From Prunella strophiata (taxonomy: Eukaryota > Chordata > Aves > Passeriformes > Prunellidae): a stretch of 64,000 bases of DNA. Shown here piece by piece: positions 54,801 to 64,000 of this stretch. Location of the stretch: the NCBI GenBank assembly GCA_036583965.1, contig JAZBQD010000005.1, positions 1,103,456-1,167,455 on the forward strand, given 5' to 3'. Each line of letters starts with the position of its first letter. Position 1 is the stretch's first letter. The position numbers and the translations under genes are program-made. The notes beneath the pieces are model-generated. The model ran no database searches and had not been told where the DNA came from. It saw only the letters and a program-made list of their open reading frames with translations.

Positions 54801-57800
54801 GAATTCCTCTTGCAAGGATTCAGAAGGGAGAAACAACCCCCCAGGAGCTGCTGGAGCAGCTCTGTTGTCCTGGAGGTGCCCCCAGGACTGCAGCCAGGCA
54901 GGGGAGGAAGCGCTGCAGGCCGAGGCATTGGTGGATGTCCCAAATCCTCTCCAGGGCTCTCATTCCCACCTCCTCCTCCTCCCCCTACAGGTGCAGACCC
55001 GGAACATCCGCTGCCTGCCAGACGTGCTGGTCATTAACTGTGAGGTGAACAGCTCCAAGGAGGCAGATTTCTGGAAGACACAGGCTGAGGTGGGGGAGAC
55101 GCTCCGGGGCCGGTTGTGCCGGCACGCGGGGGTTGCGGTGCCCGGCCCCGCCGAGGTTTTCACCGAGGTTTTCACTCTGCTCTCGCTGTCTCTGGCCTCT
55201 CTCCCTCCACCTGAGCCGTGCTCACAGAGGACCTGGTGCAGCTGGGTCATGCCTGGGGCATGGTTCCTTGCCTTTGGAGTCGGAAAAGACGAGATCTCCT
55301 GGCGTGGCAGAGCTGAAGGGACTGCAGGAGTGACTTTGTCCTTCCCCCAGTCCCCCCCGGGAGCACCAAGGCAGTGACCTTGGGACATTGGGTTTCCCTT
55401 GCTTTTTCCCTGTCAAACCAACTTTAATATCCCTGTCTTTTCCCTGCTCCTGGCCTGGCTGTCACCCACGTGTCCCCAGGGCTGGCCTGTCACCGTGTGC
55501 TGATGCTTGCCTGTGTTTCGTTGCCAGTATTCCTTTCAGAAAGCCATGATGAAGAGAGGAGGCTTTGACATCACCAAGGGAAAGGAGATCTCTCTTGGAG
55601 ATTGGTAGGTGACCTTTCAGGAGGAATTTCTTCATGGAAAGAGTTTGGACCTGCCCAGGGAGGTGGTGGAGTCACCATCCCTGGAGGTGGCCAAGGAATG
55701 ACTGTATGTGGCACTCTGGTCTGGGTGACAAGGTGGGGATTGGCCAGAGGTTGGATTTGGTGGCCTTGGAAAGCTTTTCCAACCTCAAGGATTCTGGGAT
55801 TCTCTTCCTGGGCTGGCACCTCTGAGCAGTGACACTTCCTGGGTGATTCTCTGGGCTACTTCTCATGTAAATAATGTTAATTTGGTAACCTGCCTGTCTG
55901 AGGCTGCACCACATCCCCTTTGTCACCCACCTCAGTGCCCCTTTTCTAACTGACAAAAGCCCCAAAACCACATTGGCTGAGCACCTCTCCTAGACTCCTG
56001 CTCCAGGCAGCTCCAGCTTCCCACAGAAATTTCAGGAATCAGATGGGGACGGGGTGGGTGGGAGCCCTGGCCTGAGTGACATCCTCCCTCCTAGCTCAGC
56101 TTTCCATGATTCCTCACGCAGGAAAGATCTGGGGAACCCCGACATGGGGCACTCGTATCCTTCCGTGGAGGAACTGAAGAACATTTGGATCCCTCACGCC
56201 ATCAAGATGAGGTTGACCAAGAGCAAAGAGCTCGACGTGAGCAACTGGAGCGAGACTGATGAGGTAAAGTGACAGAATCACCTGTGGGTGAGGTGACAGA
56301 ACCACCGTGGGTGAGGTGACAGAGCCACCATGGGTGAAGTCACAGAATCACCGTGGGTGAGGTGACAGCATCACCGTGGCTGCAGTGACAGAGGCACGTG
56401 GAGCTGTGGCAGCAGAGCTGCCTCAGAACCACTTTCTGCTGAGAGATGATGAGGAGATAACTCAGAGGAACACGGAAATGTCCAGCCTGGTGGTTTGGGG
56501 GCTCAGACATTCCTGGTTCCTCCCACAGCTGAGCCCAACAGACGACCCCGACTCCGTGTACATCTACGACCTCATGGCCACCGTTGTCCACATCCTGGAT
56601 TCCCGCACCGGGGGCAGCCTGGTGGGCCACATCAAGGTGGGAGAGACCTACCACCAGAGGAAGGAGGTGAGACCCTGCAGGACCCCCACTGGTTCCTGGG
56701 AGCCCCCACCCTGAGGGGGATCTGTCGTTCCTGGCTCTCTCAGCCAAGTGTGGAGGGTTTGGTTGAACGTGCCAAGAGCTGCTGGGGCCCCTCACGGGGA
56801 GGGAAGGGTTGAAGAAAACCTCTTCCCACACCCACTCAGGCTGGTTCCTCCTGGCCACGGGCACTGTGCCAGCTTGTCCTTGTACTTCCAGGTAAGGGCA
56901 AGGACGTCATCTCCCTTCCCGAGGAAAGGGCTGGTCTGGGCAGTCCTGGTTTCTGCTGGAGATGCCCAAGGCAGGATTTCCCAGAGTGTGTCAAGGCTCC
57001 ATCCCTATCTCTTATCTCTTGCATCTCCCTGGAGTTTTGCTCAGGAGCTGGGCAGAGCCCTGAGCCCGTCCAGCCCAATCCTTTCTCGTCCTCTGTCACC
57101 ACCCAGGGCAGCAGGGATTTCCCCACGGTGTCCCAGGAAGGGCGGGGGTTCCCACATGGCACAGTCACACCCTCCTTTCCCTGGTAACCGGGCAGAGGAG
57201 TCACTGCTCTGCCCTGGGGGGGCCCCTAAGGCTGTGCCTTTCCCCCCAGGGAGTCACCCACCAGCAGTGGTACCTCTTCAACGACTTCCTCATCGAGCCC
57301 TGTGGACAAGGTGAGCGCCGAGGTGACACCGTGGCCACCCCTTGGAGCCACCCAGGCTGTCCCTGACCGTCCCCCCTTCCCCTGCAGTGCGAGGCTGTGC
57401 AGTTTGACATGAGCTGGAAGGTTCCAGCCATCCTCTACTACGCCCGGAGGAACCTCAACTCCAAGTACAACCTCGTCAGTGAGTGCCCGGCGTGGCAGCG
57501 GCGGCGGCGCCGGTGCCACCACCACGGAACCACTGAGCTCCTTCCCCTTTTCCCCTTTGCCAGTCAAGAACCCCATCGAGGCCAGCGTGCTGCTGGCTGA
57601 GGCTTCACTGGCACGCAAGCAGCGCAAGTGCCACGCCACCTTCATCCCCCTCATGCTCAACGAGATGCCCCAGGCTGGAGACCTGGTGGGGCTGGACGCC
57701 GAGTTCGTCACGCTGAACGAGGTGAGGGGGGAGCTGGGGGGACAGGGGACAGGGATGGCCCTTCTAGGGCTGTTGGTCACCATGTTGTCCCATCCCTGGT

Positions 57801-57949
57801 GGCAGGAGGAGGCTGAGCTGCGCAGTGATGGCACCAAGTCCACCATCAAGCCCAGCCAGATGTCGGTGGCTCGGATCACCTGCGTGCGTGGGCAGGGCCC
57901 CAACGAGGGTGTCCCCTTCATTGATGACTACATCTCCACCCAGGAACAG
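48811..57949 (+). CDS. PAN2: PAN2 (catalytic subunit of the PAN2-PAN3 deadenylase), both ends missing
   Basis: PAN2 trims long poly(A) tails in the cytoplasm with PAN3. The first visible exon (48811-49153) carries [20 protein letters not shown] and [20 protein letters not shown], the end of the N-terminal WD40 propeller. Later exons give the catalytically dead UCH/USP-like domain. The last two visible (57564-57721 and 57805-57949) begin the RNase T-type DEDD exonuclease ([13 protein letters not shown], first Asp and Glu). The first quarter (upstream of the [10 protein letters not shown] segment) is in the 47408 gap, and the rest of the exonuclease lies beyond 58 kb, outside the window. One exon is cut by a tandem array (52425) and one is frameshifted (57301). 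Orthology is clear throughout. Confidence 0.96.
49154..50400 (-). repeat. About 340-bp tandem repeat of an LTR-like sequence in a PAN2 intron
   Basis: Three to four direct copies start near 49155, 49495, 49868 and 50204. Each holds TTCCCAAATTCCTGGTGGAA, CTCTGGCAGAGTCCCTCTCT, TTTATTGAAGGCCTTCAATA, GGTGCAGCTTGGGTAGTTAA, TTTTTCACACTTTTATAAGT and a few 34-bp-array units. TTTATT and TTATAA read as AATAAA and TTATAA on the minus strand, suggesting an antisense LTR fragment. The copies also repeat a GCCGCAGTAATTCC edge resembling the exon border at 49150 (CACCACGGTAATTCC). Confidence 0.65.
50400..52424. repeat. 34-bp CAGGTAATGGAGTTACTTAC array in PAN2, about 58 copies
   Basis: The unit is CCAATTCCAGCCTCAGGTAA plus TGGAGTTACTTACT. 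Variants have CAGTTACAG for CAATTCCAG and GTAGTGG for GTAATGG. GGAGT..ACTCC arms form an imperfect hairpin, and CAG|GTAATG resembles a splice donor in every unit. The right edge is inside a PAN2 exon. Confidence 0.93.
52425..52460 (+). CDS. PAN2: PAN2 exon 3' part emerging from an array
   Basis: TAC-GCC-CCA... reads [12 protein letters not shown] up to the donor CAG|GTACCC. It matches human YAPNPRTRLRNQ. The first part of this exon (about 23 codons, including a MKKVGFIG-like stretch) is missing. The 34-bp repeat runs straight into the codons with no splice acceptor. Confidence 0.85.
52920..56666 (+). CDS. PAN2: PAN2 UCH-like (pseudo-USP) domain exons
   Basis: Exons are 52920-53039, 53151-53270, 53346-53474, 53594-53793, 54126-54268, 54534-54640, 54991-55089, 55528-55604, 56122-56263 and 56529-56666. 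Recognisable parts are [60 protein letters not shown], zinc-type Cys pairs ([18 protein letters not shown]) and [19 protein letters not shown]. In NAYCNC the position of the USP catalytic Cys is Ala, as in known PAN2, so no deubiquitinase activity is expected. The part around 55528-56263 ([28 protein letters not shown]) is the least conserved against human. Confidence 0.95.
55605..55803 (+). mobile_element. CR1 LINE 3' fragment in a PAN2 intron
   Basis: GGAGGAATTTCTTCATGGAA, CCCAGGGAGGTGGTGGAGTC, CATCCCTGGAGGTGGCCAAG, GGTTGGATTTGGTGGCCTTG and CTTTTCCAACCTCAAGGATT follow standard CR1 order, sense. It begins right at the donor of the exon ending 55604. Confidence 0.9.
56667..57249. other. PAN2 intron, no gene seen
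   Basis: Ordinary GC-rich intronic sequence with no recognisable exon, RNA or repeat. Confidence 0.5.
57250..57949 (+). CDS. PAN2: PAN2 exons into the DEDD exonuclease (frameshift at 57301)
   Basis: Exons are 57250-57310, 57388-57478, 57564-57721 and 57805-57949. The first reads [17 protein letters not shown]. An extra T at 57301 then breaks the frame: without it GTG-GAC-AAG gives VDK in phase with [18 protein letters not shown], as in human. The following exons encode [35 protein letters not shown] and [25 protein letters not shown] supplies the first two metal-binding acidic residues of the DEDD fold; the others lie outside the window. Confidence 0.93.
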
Positions 57950-58019
57950 GTATAGGGACCCACCTGGGCTCATACAGCTCCTCAGCAACCCAGGAAGGAC
58001 ATGGGACTGCTCCACAGGT

Positions 58020-64000
<5,981 letters not shown>

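Overview
The window is vertebrate, almost certainly avian and probably passerine. It holds split genes with GT-AG introns, several CR1 LINE tails, a solo LTR with a 6-bp target-site duplication, CpG-island promoters and very GC-rich, minisatellite-dense introns typical of bird microchromosomes. Genes were identified from translated exons compared with remembered vertebrate orthologues; no search was run.

Six genes lie head-to-tail on the + strand. They are the 3' end of PRIM1 (428-447 plus 3'UTR), the 5' end of NACA (first coding exon 2119-2188), PTGES3 (coding exons 2-8, 12154-14408), ATP5F1B (complete, ten coding exons, 16698-19969, with two intronic SNORD59-like snoRNAs), BAZ2A (24959-43692, badly interrupted) and PAN2 (48811-57949, both ends missing). 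The order PRIM1-NACA-PTGES3-ATP5F1B-BAZ2A matches human 12q13. PAN2 is farther away in human. These are housekeeping genes: DNA priming, nascent-chain binding, Hsp90 co-chaperone, ATP synthase, rDNA silencing and mRNA deadenylation.

The most unusual aspect is the repeats and how they meet the genes. More than ten tandem arrays (units of 18 to 340 bp) and a 1,841-nt pure C run fill the introns and repeatedly abut or replace coding sequence. The C run sits inside one BAZ2A exon. A 34-bp array stands where the BAZ2A DDT exons should be. A 46/47-bp array starts in mid-exon and joins directly to a 56-bp array whose unit copies a BAZ2A splice acceptor. A PAN2 exon emerges from a 34-bp array in mid-codon sequence. 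Two exact 500-N gaps (5589-6088 and 47408-47907) must hide most of NACA plus PTGES3 exon 1, and the BAZ2A C-terminus plus the PAN2 N-terminus. Four coding frameshifts (three fit one extra T) lie in otherwise conserved exons. I read most of these breaks as assembly or consensus damage around real minisatellites rather than gene loss.

I found no new enzymatic or defence system. The candidate novelties are the tandemly amplified splice acceptor, CR1-derived minisatellites, a solo LTR 20 bp after a splice donor, evenly spaced CCAAT boxes, and a possible N-terminal extension of BAZ2A.
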